From IMG/VR virus record IMGVR_UViG_3300028920_000062, positions 1 to 64,000 of that record: a stretch of DNA of 64,000 nt; one strand, given 5' to 3'. A program made the translations under genes and the position numbers. The stretch is from a virus. Below, in pieces: positions 61,613 through 64,000 of this stretch (its first letter is position 1; the number at the start of each line of letters is the position of its first letter). The notes under the pieces are model-generated. The model was given only the letters and a program-made list of their open reading frames with translations, was not told the origin of the DNA and ran no database searches.

Positions 61613-64000
61613 ATGGCTGACAAGTTCCGGCGCGTTATTCCCTTGAAGATTACTATGGCTGATGGGGAGCAACCAACTGCGCAAAAGATTACTGCTATTG
61701 GAGAGCAGGTAAGAGTTGGAATGAGTATTGTCGAGAGAGCTCTCGGTGATCTCTGGAATCAATCAGGAGATTCAGTACTTCTGAACACTCCGCTTCAGAT
61801 TCCAAACCTGGCCCGCATCATCGGCCAGAACAAGGAGCTGAATCCCGCTCTGTTCCCTCCAGCTGAAGAGTTTCTCTATACCGAGTACCTCGGCAGCAAG
61901 TTTGAAGGACTAACCGAAGGCCATCTCCTATTTCCTCCAAAGGACAGTGGCTGGTATTATGTAGCTAGTTCGGCTGGTGTATTCTCTAGTGATGCTCAGC
62001 AGAAAACGACTGAGTCCGACGTTCAGTCAGCTGGAGATTGGTGGGTTGATACTACCACAGGTCGTTTCCGTGTATTCACGCCTCTGACCACATCTGACAT
62101 CCTGGCATACTATGTAGAGCCAGATGCTGATTGGCAGAGAACCAACGAGGTTCTACCAGGTATCATTCCCGACCCACGTCAGGCAGACTTTGAGTACCTG
62201 CGTGTGTCTGAGCCTGTGGCTGGCACATATTATATCCACTTACCGCCACGTCGTCCCCTCTCGCTAACTAGCAGAGAAGCTCCCTATCGCTATCCACCAA
62301 CAGGTGGTTCAGAGCAGACAGCTAATGAAGGGACTGGGACTTCAGCGCCATGGAAGTTCTGGCATGATAGCGGAGCGGCTTCAGCGGCTGAGCACTATCG
62401 CTATCAGTTCCCAAGGGAAATCCAGGATCAGTGGGGAAGCTACTCGAGTGGTGACCAGCTGCCTCTCGGATTCTTGTGGCTGTATGACACAGACACAGAA
62501 ACTGTTATCGAGGATGCGCTATTCTATTATCCTGCCACCGGTGGTGGTACTGCAGACCCATGGGTCCTGGAGGTTCGTTCAGACACGTTTGACTTTAGTG
62601 CTTTAGTCTCGGCCGATGAGACAGAGACCAGTTATGACAGTAAGTTGGTGCTGATGACTGCTGGAGCTCCTATCTCCAGGATCATTGCTAACCTAGTTGT
62701 GGCGAACGAGCTCCACAAACATGACGGCAGCTCTGTTTTGGATGCTCCTATTAGCCATGAGGACCTGATGGATATGGATCCTCCTACGGCTGCATATACC
62801 GAAGAGAGCCATGATTCGCAGTATCCTAGCTATCTTCCTCCGTGGGGCGGAAGCATGTGGGCTAAGGACAATCATATGTCTCTGCTTAGCCGTGCAGGCT
62901 CTCACGCGTCTACTCCGCGTGACCAGTACGACAATGCAATGCTGGGCGATCTAGTTCTGGCCAATGCAGATGAGACTGTCTCTGGCTTTGACTTCATCAA
63001 TTCAGCACTTCCTGACAACTCATTCAAGTTAGCTTTTGGCTCTAATGCTGGTTCTTATATCAGGGGTACTCCTGGTGGCCAGATTCAGCTTTACTCTATT
63101 GAAAACGATGTGCTCAAGCTAACTAATGATGAGACTGTAGAAGAGTGGGATTTCACTCTCCAGTCCACTTCTGATCCAGATGGCGCTCTGACGATTCATA
63201 GGTCTGCCAATAGTAAGAAATTTGCTCTTGGACAAGATGGAACTGTTTGGCTTGGAGAAGGTGCTCTTGGCGGTGAGGCTGCCGGCTTCTCTCCAACAGA
63301 TTCTGCTTTAATTATCAAGACAAGTGACAGACCGGCCATTACCACTTGGGACACCGGGTCTTCTACAATAGGAGCTAGTTGGGCAACTTATTTTAGTGGA
63401 GATACCTATCTATCTTGTGCCAATGATTTTGACGACAACAATCGAACCGGTAACTTCTGGATGAACATTGGTGGTCATTCGGGGGTAAGACTGCGCTATG
63501 GAAGTATTGGTAGTAGTCCACAGAATAAGGGAACTGTGGGTCTTGAGCTAGATTCTACTGGTCTAGTTTCAACAGCGGGAGACCTTGAGGTTGCTAGTGG
63601 ACTAAATGTTGTAGGACAGTCTGTACTTGGTGACGACGTAGGAGATATCTCTACTGCTATTGGTGATAGTGATGTTCGTCTTGAAGTGCGTGGTGATGTA
63701 AATGATGTCATCTCTTCTCGTGTACACAATGTTAATACAGGAGGCCTTGCCAGCGCGGCTCTTCAGCTGATGGTAGATGACGCTAGTCTTGCTGAGGTCT
63801 GGGCTGGTTCAAGTGCTTTTGAGGGTCTGGAAATTCGCTCAAATGTGCAGGGTGATCCCGTAACCCTTTGGACCGAAGAATCGGGTGGAGGAGACAAGAA
63901 GAGTCTACACCTCGCTTCAAATGGTGATGTTGGCTTCAACCTAGCTGCTACAACAACTCCATCATATAAGTTCCACGTGGTTCAGGAAGAAGATGGGACT
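61613..64000 (+). CDS. Large tail fibre protein (N-terminal 796 codons, cut by window end)
   Basis: An open frame runs from ATG 61613 to the end of the window without a stop. The start has GGAGGAG at 61604-61610. The first ~70 residues are a helical attachment part. A segment around residues 90-330 is beta-rich, with hinge-like stretches. Later parts carry typical fibre-shaft beta repeats (GSNAGSYIRGTPGGQIQLYS cut as GSYIRGTPGGQIQLYS, ANSKKFALGQDGTVWLGEG, LELDSTGLVSTAGDLEVASG). The end before the edge (TPSYKFHVVQEEDG) is a familiar fibre element near a chaperone or receptor-binding tip. It probably recognises the host. Confidence 0.8.
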   Translation, partial: MADKFRRVIPLKITMADGEQPTAQKITAIGEQVRVGMSIVERALGDLWNQSGDSVLLNTPLQIPNLARIIGQNKELNPALFPPAEEFLYTEYLGSKFEGLTEGHLLFPPKDSGWYYVASSAGVFSSDAQQKTTESDVQSAGDWWVDTTTGRFRVFTPLTTSDILAYYVEPDADWQRTNEVLPGIIPDPRQADFEYLRVSEPVAGTYYIHLPPRRPLSLTSREAPYRYPPTGGSEQTANEGTGTSAPWKFWHDSGAASAAEHYRYQFPREIQDQWGSYSSGDQLPLGFLWLYDTDTETVIEDALFYYPATGGGTADPWVLEVRSDTFDFSALVSADETETSYDSKLVLMTAGAPISRIIANLVVANELHKHDGSSVLDAPISHEDLMDMDPPTAAYTEESHDSQYPSYLPPWGGSMWAKDNHMSLLSRAGSHASTPRDQYDNAMLGDLVLANADETVSGFDFINSALPDNSFKLAFGSNAGSYIRGTPGGQIQLYSIENDVLKLTNDETVEEWDFTLQSTSDPDGALTIHRSANSKKFALGQDGTVWLGEGALGGEAAGFSPTDSALIIKTSDRPAITTWDTGSSTIGASWATYFSGDTYLSCANDFDDNNRTGNFWMNIGGHSGVRLRYGSIGSSPQNKGTVGLELDSTGLVSTAGDLEVASGLNVVGQSVLGDDVGDISTAIGDSDVRLEVRGDVNDVISSRVHNVNTGGLASAALQLMVDDASLAEVWAGSSAFEGLEIRSNVQGDPVTLWTEESGGGDKKSLHLASNGDVGFNLAATTTPSYKFHVVQEEDGT

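Noticed and set aside
1-64000. tRNA genes, insertion sequences, integrase or attachment sites
   Set aside because: No cloverleaf in the few short gaps and no transposase or recombinase motifs in any real gene.

Overview
The window is part of the virion-structure region of a large tailed bacteriophage with a contractile tail (myovirus morphology). All 42 recognised genes lie on the + strand, spacing is tight with many stop/start overlaps (TAATG or ATG inside the previous stop), and no intergenic gap exceeds about 80 bases. No tRNA, integrase, CRISPR array or insertion sequence was seen. About 64 kb of almost purely structural and virion-associated genes implies a genome well above 100 kb, plausibly a jumbo phage. 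The host cannot be named: G+C is moderate (mid-40s percent by eye), Shine-Dalgarno sites are strong (AAGGAGG type), CTAG is not avoided, and no host-type gene is present.

Layout. (1) 1-9839: the end of an unknown gene, then a 2418-residue multi-enzyme protein. It strings together an ART-like domain, a zinc metallopeptidase, a staphylococcal-type nuclease, a GNAT acetyltransferase and a protein-kinase-like domain, separated by six copies of a ~31-residue repeat and by hydrophobic segments. Three small glycine-rich, membrane-type proteins follow. (2) 9858-22790: terminase large subunit, a small beta protein, a 910-residue protein with hydrophobic segments, a portal-MuF fusion, a protease-scaffold fusion, a probable decoration protein and the major capsid protein, closed by a strong terminator. 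(3) 22809-30596: accessory and fibre genes with shared adaptor and knob domains; one fibre carries a sharply GC-rich foreign segment. (4) 30586-33343: a cysteine-peptidase-like pseudoenzyme and neck/connector genes. (5) 33367-39530: tail sheath, three paralogous tail-tube-type proteins (a second copy of the terminator type follows the first tube gene) and two tail-assembly-chaperone-like proteins. (6) 39533-54210: three giant proteins of 1348, 1532 and 2007 residues. The 1532-residue one carries motifs resembling the catalytic barrels of multisubunit-type RNA polymerases. The 2007-residue one is a baseplate hub with an intact M23 endopeptidase. (7) 54212-64000: baseplate spike, gp25-like wedge, baseplate J-like protein, further baseplate/fibre proteins and the start of a large fibre gene that leaves the window.

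Working model (inference): the phage packages or ejects an unusually rich set of proteins with its DNA. The 2418-residue modular effector, its three membrane-type neighbours and the polymerase-like protein share hydrophobic segments followed by short tails, as expected of proteins that must cross or enter a membrane at infection. The repeats of the 2418-residue protein may be cleavage or targeting tags handled by the prohead protease encoded downstream. The two most interesting items are this repeat-segmented enzyme chain and the polymerase-like protein in the tape-measure position.
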